NCBI RefSeq assembly: GCF_017427765.1
Contig: NZ_JAFRSC010000019.1
Coordinates: 1 to 64,000, forward strand
DNA length: 64,000 bases
Reading direction: 5' to 3'
DNA from: Methanobrevibacter sp.
GTDB lineage: Archaea; Methanobacteriota; Methanobacteria; Methanobacteriales; Methanobacteriaceae
Of the stretch, positions 29,023 to 38,026 are shown one piece after another; positions within the stretch are counted from its first letter, which is position 1, and each line of letters opens with the position of its first letter. Below the pieces are notes generated by a model. That model made no database searches. It saw only the letters and a program-made list of their open reading frames with translations, and was not told the DNA's origin. A program made the position numbers and the translations under genes.

Positions 29023-29232
29023 TTAACCGTGGATTTTATTTAATTCATTCAATAATTGTTTCTTCTCATCAGGGTCCATATCTTCATTTACAAAGAATAC
29101 ATACCCGCATTCTTCACATTTAACCGCATTCATCTCTGCATGAGCTCTATGATTATCCAATAATCTTCTAAGAGCTACTTTATCTTTTGAACCACATTCA
29201 GGACATGGTGCTAAAAGTTCTTCGAGTTTCAT
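29023..29232 (-). CDS. Cys-rich small protein, probable radical SAM substrate (TIGR04165-like)
   Basis: 69 residues with ATAGGTGAAAAT before the ATG. CPECGSKD and CEECGYVFF form two CxxC pairs 27 residues apart, followed by an acidic end. Family recall suggests the methanogen Cys-rich peptide family TIGR04165, which occurs beside TIGR04083 enzymes. A plain zinc-ribbon protein is the alternative. One base separates it from the enzyme gene. Confidence 0.7.
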   Translation of the reverse strand: MKLEELLAPCPECGSKDKVALRRLLDNHRAHAEMNAVKCEECGYVFFVNEDMDPDEKKQLLNELNKIHG

Positions 29233-29267
29233 ATTTTCACCTATTTATTATTTATCAACATTAACTA

Positions 29268-32200
29268 TTAAAAATTTTCAAAACTAAAGAATCTGACATT
29301 ACCTAAAGTATCTCCAACCACTAATTTATCATCCCGAACATTGACGGAAGTTGCATAAATATCCAGGAAATATGTGTAGGTAGACTCGCCACTTCCAATA
29401 TTCCAGAATTTTAAAGTACCGTCTTCACAAACACTTATAAATTCTTCACCATTAAGTGAAGCGAAGTTAGTTATAGCTTTTTCATTTTCTTTTAAATTAG
29501 TAATATGAGTTCCATCCAAGCCAAATACTCCAATTGTTCCATCATTATAACCTGCAATTAGCTTATCGGATATTACATCCATTTTAGTAATCGGAGATTG
29601 TGAGGATTTTGCAAAATCACTAAGACCATTAGAGTATTTTTGTATTTTTCCATCTTCAAAACCTATGAATACATCAGATGAATTGATTTGACTGCATAAT
29701 GAAGTTGCATTTCCATCCAAATCTTCTTCGCTATTTTCTGTGACTAATTTATTTTTCTCAATGAAAACAGTTCCCAAACTGTTTTGAGTTATATCTACGA
29801 TAGGATCAGGATTTGTTTTATAATCTTTAGCTTCACCGTCACCAATTTGCCAAGTGGATATTTTATTTATTTTCCTACCATCTTTTTCATGCCTTACACC
29901 TGCTGAGAATAATTTTTTATCAGATTCGTCAAATGCAACGCATTCATTACGGAAGTCATTTGAAAACTGGTTATTTTCATCACAGGATTCGTTAGCAAAA
30001 CTCCAGTTATAAAATTCTCCATCCTCTGAAGCAGTAATCATGTTATCGTCTGAAAGAATAATTGATAATACTGATCCCCCATGTTTCATATGGTCGCTGT
30101 CTTCAACTTTTTTATTCAAATCAATGACGTTAATGTCATTGTTTTTATTTCCAATTACTACCCATCTGTCACTGCCATTAGTGAAATATTCAATTGACTG
30201 TGAAGATTTGATACCTGTCTGAATTTCAGTTGCTTTTGTAAAATTAGGTTTTTTAGGATTTGGAATATCCCATTCATTCAATACGCCCATTTCAGACATT
30301 GTGATTATTTTATCTTCTTTTTCAATAGTAATTGCATTGGCAAATTTATCATTTAAACTTGAAGTGAAAACTTCATCTATACTCTGTCCGCTTTCGGAGT
30401 TTTTAAGAGTATTCCAGAATTTCATCTGACCGTTTTCAGAAATCAAAGTTAAAAATCTTTTATTCAATCCCATGAATTTGATATCTCCGCTGGAATCCAT
30501 CTGGGTTGCAAAGCTTTTATCATCACTTTCATCACCACCGATTTCATGCTGGTGATGCTGGTTGTATGCTTTTCTCTTTTCATATACATCCCAGCCGTCA
30601 ACCTCTTTTTCATCACAAACCAGAATGGCTTCGTTACGTCTTGGAACCAGAATTTGATTATAATCTTTTGCATCAATAGGTTCTGTTTTGATTTGTTCTG
30701 ATTTTATATCAATGGAAAATACTCCATTATGGGAAGATGCATAAATTTTTCCATATGTTTTGGAAATGTAAATATCAGTGATTTCTGATTTAATGTCATA
30801 TGTATTGATAACCTTTTTATCGGCGATATTCCACCGTTTTACAATACCCTCTTTTGATGCTACAACCATTTCCTTATCATCATTGTCCAGAATGATTTTA
30901 ATTATTTCGGAGTTTTCTTTACCAATAACATCGAGATAATTATCATTTAACCTGTAAAGGTTGAGTTTACCGTCATCAGTTCCAATGATCAATTTATTAT
31001 CTGAAGTCAAAACGATTGCAGTTGCACTTCTACCATCAGCTTTAATTCTTTTGATAATGGAACTTTTTGGTGAATAAAGTGCATTGGTTGTTGATTTTAA
31101 CCATTTATCCTGAGTTTTATTTTCCAACTCATCAAGCAGTCCCTGAACAACTTCGTCATCAATTTCACACATCCTTGCCTGCAATTGAGGTGGAAGCTGG
31201 TTTTTATTATCTTTAAGTACAGGTGAAGACAGCTCCAATGCTCTGCCAATCAACTCAATTGAGGAATCCTCCTCTTCAGAGGTGTTATACTGATAATCAG
31301 AAACCAAATTATAAACGTCTGATAAATCAAGCTTATTTTTTATAAATGAATAAGATGAAAGTGTTTTATCCAATGTGTCTGACTGTCCGCACTCAAACAA
31401 GTGATATGGAAGTTCATTATAAGGTCTAAGCTCATTTCCTTTAAATGAATAATTTTCATCAGGGTCTGCCTGTTTTTTAAAGTAATCAGCCAATAATTTA
31501 TTGATTTCAATGTTTGAAATGCCATATCTGTTTTTTGTAGCCAAATCAAAACTTTCATAGAAAAAGTCATGTCTTGCCTCTTTAATAGCCATGAATGGAC
31601 GGACTTGCCTTATAAATATCCTGATTGAATCCTGAATCTCCTTTTCATTAAGTGTGGTTTCATTTTTAATTATGCTTACAAGCTCCTCTTCGGATAATCC
31701 ATATCTTGAATAAGCCATTAATGCAAATAGTAACGGAACAATATTGTCTCCCTTAATCAGTTTTTCATCATTTTCAAGTCTTTCTAAAACCTGGTCAAAT
31801 GCGGACAATGGTGAATCACCAAAACTTCCGATTTTCTCTTTTAACTGGTCAAATGAACCGAATACTCTCAGTTCGGCAAGCAAAATCTTTAGGAATAATG
31901 GGTTTTTTGATCCTTCGAATTTGCAGATTTCATTAATTTGAGTTTCATCAAGTTCTTTTAGGTAGTTTTTGAGATATGCTCTGATTAATTCTTTTTTACC
32001 GTTATCATCAAGCTTTTCAATCTCAAAACTATATTTATCAGAGATATAACTTCTGTTTTTAATCTTATCCAATTCAAAAGTGTAATTCTCATCATTCTTA
32101 TCTTCTTTAATACTTGCAATGATTTTTAAATTGTCTGGAAGTTCATCGAACCATTTCAGCATATCCATTCCATTTTCCATCTGATTTACAGCGTCGATAA

Positions 32201-33437
32201 TGATGAGTGATTCATCTTTAGCTATTTCCTTTAGAATTTCAGACATGTTTCTTTTTAAATCATCAATATTGGATAATTCCAAATCTTCAGGCAGTTCAAT
32301 TTTGGATTCTTCGATGATTGATTTCCATAAAGAATAAGGGTTTGAACTTAAATTTGAAGCTCCACAGAATCTTTTATACAATTTTACATCACTATTTTTT
32401 TCTTCAAAATCAGTGACAAATTTTGCAAGAAGCATTGTTTTACCGTAACCTGCCTCTGCACTAACCAAACAAATTTTATTTTCGCCAGAATCATTTATAT
32501 AATCAGTTAATTTATTTGAGTAAGTAGGACGTGCGATATAACCTTCACTGTTCAAGTAACAGAAAATTTCCTGCTGATTTAAATCTTTTTCAAATTCTGT
32601 TTCATCCTGAATTTCAATGTTGTCAGGAAAAGCCTCAGTCAATTGTTTTTTAAGCTGATTGATTAAAACATCTTTTAAAGATTCCTCACCACATTTAAAA
32701 TTGGTTAATCTTCCCATACCTTCGCCGTTTTCAAAATGAGAAAGTTCAGGAAGTTCCAATGTTTCATCCCACTCTCCTTTATAATAGGTTAAATCAACAT
32801 GAATCCTGTCTTCAGCACTTCTGGATTCATTTAGTTTAGCTTCCTCTTCTGCTCTTTTAATAATTTTTTCTTTAATTTCTTCTAGCTTTTCATCAGCATG
32901 AGCAGGATCATCGGCAGAATTATTAGTGTAAATTTCTTTTTGAGCAGGAGTTAATTTTGACAGATAGTCATCATCTCTAAAGAAAAATAAAGTATGCTGA
33001 GTTGGAGGACATGTATTTTCGCTTCCTTCAACAATTCTATACATTGGAGATAAAAGAGAATGTTCTATTTCCATTTCGGTTACTGATCTGTCAGTATCCT
33101 CCTTTTTAATCAAATCATCGATTGCAGGATAAATTTCCTTTGTTTCATCATTAATATCTTCATTGAAATCAGGAACCCATCCTCTACGCTGACCTAAGAA
33201 ACATAAGAAAAATGGACGACTTTTATCGATGTGTCTAAGACATGTTCCGACAGTCGCTTTGTTTTCTGTGTCTTCTTCTTTTACACCCCATCTTAAATCG
33301 ACATCAGATAAGCGAATTTTTCGTCGTTCACACCACTCATTTAATTCAGGAAATACCTCTTTAATAAGGTAATCCCTTTCAGCATGCATATCATTAAAAG
33401 TACTACTGATAAATATTGTTGCCTTTTGCCATTCCAT
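29268..33437 (-). CDS. Large STAND protein: DUF4062 - NACHT-like ATPase - WD40-type propeller
   Basis: 1389 residues. The start (ATIFISSTFNDMHAERDYL, then DVDLRWGV) is DUF4062, also found at the head of animal TEP1 and NWD1. A P-loop ATPase follows with AEAGYGKT (GYGKT 330-334) and Walker B SLIIIDAVNQ near 412, then helical regions to about 780. From about 800 to the end are beta-propeller-like repeats (for example LIIGTDDGKLNLYRL, FISVCEDGTLKFWNI). This is the layout of signal-sensing STAND NTPases, many of which act in antiviral immunity. It likely oligomerises after ligand binding by the propeller. No known nuclease or protease effector is visible. 35 bases separate it from the Cys-rich gene, so they may share a transcript. 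Confidence 0.85.
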   Translation of the reverse strand: MEWQKATIFISSTFNDMHAERDYLIKEVFPELNEWCERRKIRLSDVDLRWGVKEEDTENKATVGTCLRHIDKSRPFFLCFLGQRRGWVPDFNEDINDETKEIYPAIDDLIKKEDTDRSVTEMEIEHSLLSPMYRIVEGSENTCPPTQHTLFFFRDDDYLSKLTPAQKEIYTNNSADDPAHADEKLEEIKEKIIKRAEEEAKLNESRSAEDRIHVDLTYYKGEWDETLELPELSHFENGEGMGRLTNFKCGEESLKDVLINQLKKQLTEAFPDNIEIQDETEFEKDLNQQEIFCYLNSEGYIARPTYSNKLTDYINDSGENKICLVSAEAGYGKTMLLAKFVTDFEEKNSDVKLYKRFCGASNLSSNPYSLWKSIIEESKIELPEDLELSNIDDLKRNMSEILKEIAKDESLIIIDAVNQMENGMDMLKWFDELPDNLKIIASIKEDKNDENYTFELDKIKNRSYISDKYSFEIEKLDDNGKKELIRAYLKNYLKELDETQINEICKFEGSKNPLFLKILLAELRVFGSFDQLKEKIGSFGDSPLSAFDQVLERLENDEKLIKGDNIVPLLFALMAYSRYGLSEEELVSIIKNETTLNEKEIQDSIRIFIRQVRPFMAIKEARHDFFYESFDLATKNRYGISNIEINKLLADYFKKQADPDENYSFKGNELRPYNELPYHLFECGQSDTLDKTLSSYSFIKNKLDLSDVYNLVSDYQYNTSEEEDSSIELIGRALELSSPVLKDNKNQLPPQLQARMCEIDDEVVQGLLDELENKTQDKWLKSTTNALYSPKSSIIKRIKADGRSATAIVLTSDNKLIIGTDDGKLNLYRLNDNYLDVIGKENSEIIKIILDNDDKEMVVASKEGIVKRWNIADKKVINTYDIKSEITDIYISKTYGKIYASSHNGVFSIDIKSEQIKTEPIDAKDYNQILVPRRNEAILVCDEKEVDGWDVYEKRKAYNQHHQHEIGGDESDDKSFATQMDSSGDIKFMGLNKRFLTLISENGQMKFWNTLKNSESGQSIDEVFTSSLNDKFANAITIEKEDKIITMSEMGVLNEWDIPNPKKPNFTKATEIQTGIKSSQSIEYFTNGSDRWVVIGNKNNDINVIDLNKKVEDSDHMKHGGSVLSIILSDDNMITASEDGEFYNWSFANESCDENNQFSNDFRNECVAFDESDKKLFSAGVRHEKDGRKINKISTWQIGDGEAKDYKTNPDPIVDITQNSLGTVFIEKNKLVTENSEEDLDGNATSLCSQINSSDVFIGFEDGKIQKYSNGLSDFAKSSQSPITKMDVISDKLIAGYNDGTIGVFGLDGTHITNLKENEKAITNFASLNGEEFISVCEDGTLKFWNIGSGESTYTYFLDIYATSVNVRDDKLVVGDTLGNVRFFSFENF

Positions 33438-33622
33438 GAAAATCCCAACTAATAATTCAAATTTAATAAAATATATGCCTTCAAAAATATTTAAGCAATA
33501 TAAATTATTTTATTTGAAAATATTTATTTAAATAATTCTTTAAATAGTTTTATTATACTCATTAAACATAGAAAAAAATAATTTAATTAAATAAAAAAAG
33601 GGAAGTAAAAAATAACTTCAAA

Positions 33623-34909
33623 TTAAACTTTATCCAATGCCTGATCAACGTCGGCCAGAATATCTTCAATATCCTCAATACCTACTGAAAATCTTATCAA
33701 ATCAGGAGTAACACCTGTAGATAATTGCTGTTCTTCAGATAACTGAGAATGAGTAGTTGAAGCAGGATGGGTTACTAATGATTTTGCATCACCAATATTG
33801 GCTAAAAATGAGATTAATTCGACATTTTCAATGAATTTTAAAGCTCCATCATAACCTGCTTTAAGACCGAATGAAACAATTCCGCCGTAACCTTTTTCAG
33901 CATATTTTTTAGCCACTTCATGGTTTGGGGAAGATTCAAGACCAGAATAGGTAACCCAGGCAACTTTAGGATGAGCTTCCAAATGACGGGCAACAGCCAT
34001 CGCATTTGAAGCATGCCTTTCAATTCTTAAGCCTAATGTTTCAAGACCCTGCATGAGTAAAAATGATCCGAATGGAGATGGAACAGCACCAGTATCTCTT
34101 CCGACAACTGCTCTGATTCTTGTTGTAAATGCAGATTCGCCGAAAGTTTCTGCAAATATAAGTCCATTGTAAGTTTCATCAGGTTCTGACAATGTTGGAA
34201 ATTTGCCGTTCATCCAGTCAAAATCGCCTTTTTCAATAATTATCCCGCCTAAAGTAGTACCATGACCGCCAATATATTTTGTTGCTGATGAAGCAATGAT
34301 ATCTGCCCCATGGTCAAATGGTCTTACAGAACCGATACCTACAGTATTATCAGCAATTAATGGAATTCCATGTGAATGTGCAATTTCAGATATTTTATCA
34401 AAATCAGGAATATCCAATTTAGGATTTCCGATTGATTCAACATAAACAGCTTTTGTTTTATCATCAATAGCCTGTTCAAACTCTTCAGGAGATTGTGAAT
34501 CAACAAATGTTACGCTACGGCCTAATTCTTCAAGAGTATTTTCAAACAGCTCATAAGTTCCGCCATACAGGTTATCGGCAGATACAATATTATCCCCAAC
34601 TTTAGTCAAATTAATGATTGCATAAAAAATAGCTGCCATACCAGAAGCAGTAGCATACGCTGCAGTTCCACCTTCAATAGCTGCCATTCTCTTCTCAAAT
34701 GCCTGAGTAGTTGGATTTGTCAATCTTGTATAAATGTTTCCCCCTTCGGCAAGGGCAAACCTATTAGCTGCCTGTTCAGGTGTGTCAAATACATAAGAAG
34801 TTGTCTGATAAATAGGAGTTACTCTTGAACCGGTTTCATCCACCTCTTCCTGACCGGCATGCACACCAATTGTTGAAATATTTTTTTTGTTTTTAAATTC
34901 ATATGCCAT
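33623..34909 (-). CDS. metY: O-acetylhomoserine sulfhydrylase
   Basis: 428 residues from ATG 34909, preceded by TTGGTGATTATT; a TTG start at 34921 would include the RBS. A PLP enzyme of the Cys/Met metabolism family. SSATKYIGGHG holds the PLP lysine; TRLTNPTTQAFE and the active loop TRIRAVVGRDTGAVPSPFG match MetY. It makes homocysteine from O-acetylhomoserine and sulfide. Cystathionine gamma-synthase is a less likely alternative given the length. Lies 33 bases downstream of the aldo/keto reductase on the same strand. Confidence 0.9.
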   Translation of the reverse strand: MAYEFKNKKNISTIGVHAGQEEVDETGSRVTPIYQTTSYVFDTPEQAANRFALAEGGNIYTRLTNPTTQAFEKRMAAIEGGTAAYATASGMAAIFYAIINLTKVGDNIVSADNLYGGTYELFENTLEELGRSVTFVDSQSPEEFEQAIDDKTKAVYVESIGNPKLDIPDFDKISEIAHSHGIPLIADNTVGIGSVRPFDHGADIIASSATKYIGGHGTTLGGIIIEKGDFDWMNGKFPTLSEPDETYNGLIFAETFGESAFTTRIRAVVGRDTGAVPSPFGSFLLMQGLETLGLRIERHASNAMAVARHLEAHPKVAWVTYSGLESSPNHEVAKKYAEKGYGGIVSFGLKAGYDGALKFIENVELISFLANIGDAKSLVTHPASTTHSQLSEEQQLSTGVTPDLIRFSVGIEDIEDILADVDQALDKV

Positions 34910-34942
34910 AATAATCACCAATATTTTTATAAATTATAATAT

Positions 34943-36091
34943 TTAAAATCCAAATAAATCCTGCGCGTCAAGCATTACATCCACAATATGAACCTCAAAC
35001 GGACATCTAAGCTCACAGTCACCACAAGCAATGCAGTCAGTTGCATTATATTTCAGGTTATTGTAATGCTCCTGTACACTTGCAGGAACCTCATCATGAT
35101 TTTTTGCAAGGTCAAATAATTTATTTACCATTGCTATATCAATTCCAGAACTGCATGGCTGACAATGACCGCAATATGTGCATTGGCCTTTAAATGAATG
35201 TTTAGGAGCATTTTTTAATGTTTTGGAATAATCCTTTTCAGATTCGCCGGCATCACAGTATTTTAGGGATTCCAATAATTCATCAACGGTTTTTACACCA
35301 ACAAAAATGCTTGATACTCCTTTCTGTTCCAGTGCATAATGGATACATTGAATCGGAGTCAAAGCAACACCAAACGGTGAAGTCTCATCAGATAATAAAT
35401 TACCTCCTGCAAATCCTTTCATGACTGTTAATGCAGTGCCGTTTTCAGCACATAAACTATACAGTTCTGCCCTTTTAGGATTTAAACTTGAAAATTCCTT
35501 ATCATATGCATCTTCACGCCTATATTCTTCAATATCATCCATTGCGCCGAACATGTCAAATGCAGGATTGATTGAAAACATCAAAAGTTCAATTTCAGGA
35601 TTTTTTGCAGCCAGAAGACCAATGTCAGGATTGTGAGTACTTAATCCGATATGTGAAATTGTTCCCTCATCTTTGAGTTTTCTGACATATTCGATGAACG
35701 GTCCGTTCATGATTTCATTATAATCATCCAGCTGGTCAACGTAGTGAATCATACCAAAATCAAGAGTGTCAATTTGAAATCTTTCCATAAAGTCTTCAAA
35801 AGCAGGAATGACCTTATCCATTTCACGGGTTCTCACATACTGTTCATTTTGCCATGTTGACCCAATATGTCCCTGAATAACCCAATTTTCACGATTATCC
35901 TTGATTGCACGTCCCAAATGTGAACGAACATCCGGTTCACTCATCCAGCAGTCCACGAAGTTAATTCCATTTTCTTCGCATGCTTTTATTAATTCATGAG
36001 TGTCCTCATATGGTCTTTCCACTAAAAATTCAGCACCGAAAGCTATTTCAGATACTTCAATTCCCGTGTTACCTAATTTTCTGTATTTCAT
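34943..36091 (-). CDS. Aldo/keto reductase with C-terminal ferredoxin domain
   Basis: 382 residues. The N-terminal MKYRKLGNTGIEVSEIAFG and barrel segments such as THNPDIGLLA and SIFVGVKT are the AKR fold. The C-terminal part adds CTYCGHCQPC and CIACGDCELRCPF for iron-sulfur clusters. In this subfamily the canonical AKR tetrad is partly altered, and the electron donor may be ferredoxin. Substrate unknown. Possibly co-transcribed with metY. Confidence 0.88.
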   Translation of the reverse strand: MKYRKLGNTGIEVSEIAFGAEFLVERPYEDTHELIKACEENGINFVDCWMSEPDVRSHLGRAIKDNRENWVIQGHIGSTWQNEQYVRTREMDKVIPAFEDFMERFQIDTLDFGMIHYVDQLDDYNEIMNGPFIEYVRKLKDEGTISHIGLSTHNPDIGLLAAKNPEIELLMFSINPAFDMFGAMDDIEEYRREDAYDKEFSSLNPKRAELYSLCAENGTALTVMKGFAGGNLLSDETSPFGVALTPIQCIHYALEQKGVSSIFVGVKTVDELLESLKYCDAGESEKDYSKTLKNAPKHSFKGQCTYCGHCQPCSSGIDIAMVNKLFDLAKNHDEVPASVQEHYNNLKYNATDCIACGDCELRCPFEVHIVDVMLDAQDLFGF

Positions 36092-36175
36092 AAGCTACCT
36101 CAATTATAATATTTGATTAAACAATTACTAATATTTATACTAAAAAATTTAAAAATAATACTTAAAGGTGAAATA

Positions 36176-36772
36176 ATGAATATTGCAATTATAGGAGCAA
36201 CGGGAAATTTCGGAAGATTATTTACAGCCAAATTACTTACAAACCCAAATTATCAGCTTACAGTAATCTCAAAATCAGCTCAAAACATTTACGAAAACAG
36301 TCATAGAGTCCAGGCAAAAAGCCTTGATGCAACCAACAAAAAAGACCTCGAAAAAGCTCTGGAAGGACATGATTTAATTTATTGTGCAGTTTCAGGTCCC
36401 GATCAGGCAGTTATTGCACGTAATCTCGCAGAATTAAATGTTAAAAGATTAGTTTATATGACTGTTGTCGGGATTTACAATGAACTTGCCGAAGACAATG
36501 GCGGAGAATATAACGTGGATAACGAAAAGGAGCAGATTCCAAACAGAAATGCCGTTGATATTATTGAAGAAAGTGATTTGGACTACACAATACTTAGATG
36601 CGGCTATCTGATTCCTGGAGATGAAAACGAATATGTAATCACACAAAAAGGTGAAACACCTAAAGGATACATTACCACATCCGCATCTGTTGAAAAAGTA
36701 GCCTTAGAGATTATCGAAGATAATGCAAAATATTCACGTGAAAGTATTTCAATTACAAAAGATATGAGTTAG
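36176..36772 (+). CDS. NAD(P)-binding Rossmann protein (NmrA / atypical SDR)
   Basis: 198 residues from ATG 36176 (MNIAIIGATGNFGRLF), with AAAGGTGAAATA just before it; a TTG at 36113 would add an unlikely leader. GATGNFG is the dinucleotide-binding loop. No YxxxK catalytic pair is evident, as in NmrA-like sensors and reductases. Its stop touches the start codon of the PP-loop gene, so the two are one operon. Confidence 0.85.
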   Translation: MNIAIIGATGNFGRLFTAKLLTNPNYQLTVISKSAQNIYENSHRVQAKSLDATNKKDLEKALEGHDLIYCAVSGPDQAVIARNLAELNVKRLVYMTVVGIYNELAEDNGGEYNVDNEKEQIPNRNAVDIIEESDLDYTILRCGYLIPGDENEYVITQKGETPKGYITTSASVEKVALEIIEDNAKYSRESISITKDMS

Positions 36773-37786
36773 ATGTTTACTAAAGAATTCATTCTGGATG
36801 AGGTTAATGCCATAAGAGATGAAATTGGCCATGAAAAAGTAAATATTTCTATTGAAAATATTTATTTTGAAAAAAATGAGTTATGGATCATTACAGAAGA
36901 CCGGCCGGATAAATCCGCAATTATCGGAAAAGGAGGTTGGGTAGTCGGCAAACTCAAAGAAAAATTAAATCTTGACAGCATCCATGTCGAATCATATGGT
37001 GACTTTTTAAACAAGGAATATAAATTAAGACTGTCTAAAAAAACCGTTTCCAATCTAAATTTGGATTTTGTCGGTATAAAAAACTTAGAAAAAATAATTG
37101 AAAACAAATTAGATAATATTTACAGTTTTAACTTTGACAACTACTTTAGTGAAAATGAATTTGAAGAATCCGAAAATACAGAAGCAGTTGTTGCCCTTTC
37201 AGGAGGAGTTGACAGTAGCTTTTCTTTAATTTTGGCAAAAAAATTAGGGTTTAATCCAATTGCCGTAACCATTGATCCAGGAACAATAATCCTTCCAAAT
37301 CAGTTTAAGAAAAATATCAGACTCATAACCGAATCATTAGATGTAAATCATGAATACATCAAAACCGACTATTCAGATATTGTAAGCGAATCATTTACAG
37401 GAAATGTTCATCCATGCGGAAGATGTTCCAAAAATACTTCCCAACTGGTAAAGCAATATGCAAAAGACAACGAAATACCCATAATTGTCTTTGGTGATAT
37501 GCTTGCAACCGGCAGTCAATGCATAAATTTACAGGACGATTCATTATATCGACTGAACCTTCCGGCAAGTTTAAGTGTCGGCAAACAAGAGATAAAATCA
37601 TTGATTGCAAACTATGATTTGCAGACATTCAAAGGATTTGGTTGTCCGCTACTTTATGAAGTTCACAGAAAATTCCCTCATATGAAGAAATTTTCAATAC
37701 AAAGAATATTGCGAGAAACCCGTTCAGGTGCACTTGAACCTGGTGAAGCACTTGATTTGATTTGGAGTTTCTACAAGACAAAATAG
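36773..37786 (+). CDS. KH-domain PP-loop ATP pyrophosphatase
   Basis: 337 residues. Residues about 45-70 (AIIGKGGWVVGKLKEKL) form a KH-type RNA-binding motif. AVVALSGGVDSSFSLILAKK near 138-157 is the PP-loop that adenylates a substrate. HPCGRCSKN and GFGCPL supply Cys for a cluster or zinc. KH plus PP-loop suggests an RNA-modifying, possibly thiolating, enzyme; it also resembles conserved methanogen proteins of unknown role. Overlapping expression with the Rossmann protein is expected. Confidence 0.78.
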   Translation: MFTKEFILDEVNAIRDEIGHEKVNISIENIYFEKNELWIITEDRPDKSAIIGKGGWVVGKLKEKLNLDSIHVESYGDFLNKEYKLRLSKKTVSNLNLDFVGIKNLEKIIENKLDNIYSFNFDNYFSENEFEESENTEAVVALSGGVDSSFSLILAKKLGFNPIAVTIDPGTIILPNQFKKNIRLITESLDVNHEYIKTDYSDIVSESFTGNVHPCGRCSKNTSQLVKQYAKDNEIPIIVFGDMLATGSQCINLQDDSLYRLNLPASLSVGKQEIKSLIANYDLQTFKGFGCPLLYEVHRKFPHMKKFSIQRILRETRSGALEPGEALDLIWSFYKTK

Positions 37787-37823
37787 TTTATATTAACTTT
37801 TTTACTAAAAGAAGTTAAGGATT

Positions 37824-37976
37824 GGACTTGAGATATACAATAGGAGCTGAGCATTACTTATTGAATTCATTGAGGAACAATTATTTAATAAGTTTCCTAT
37901 AATATCTCATGCCAATCATGCTTCAATAATCAAAAGATTATTTCCGCAATATAATATTTGTTTTAAAAGTATATAA
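37824..37976 (+). pseudogene. Possible gene remnant with internal stop
   Basis: A plus-strand frame reads GLEIYNRS, a TGA at 37848, then 41 further residues (ALLIEFIEEQLFNKF... to KSI) before a TAA. No start or RBS fits. Amino-acid composition is protein-like but no family is recognised, and the last codons overlap a TATA box, so it may be chance. The rest of 37787-38026 holds the operator below and nothing else visible. Confidence 0.2.
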
Positions 37977-37978
37977 AG

Positions 37979-37994
37979 TTTAGGTATACCTAAA
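37979..37994. promoter_or_regulatory. DtxR-like palindromic box, orphan
   Basis: TTTAGGTATACCTAAA is a perfect 16-base palindrome, directly after a TATATAAA element (37970-37977). A similar box (13 of 16 bases) stands before the DtxR gene at 51893-51908. The only genes nearby end here (PP-loop gene on plus, argH on minus), so its target is unclear. Confidence 0.5.
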
Positions 37995-38026
37995 TAAAAT
38001 TTTGAAGAAAAAAATATAAGGAATAT

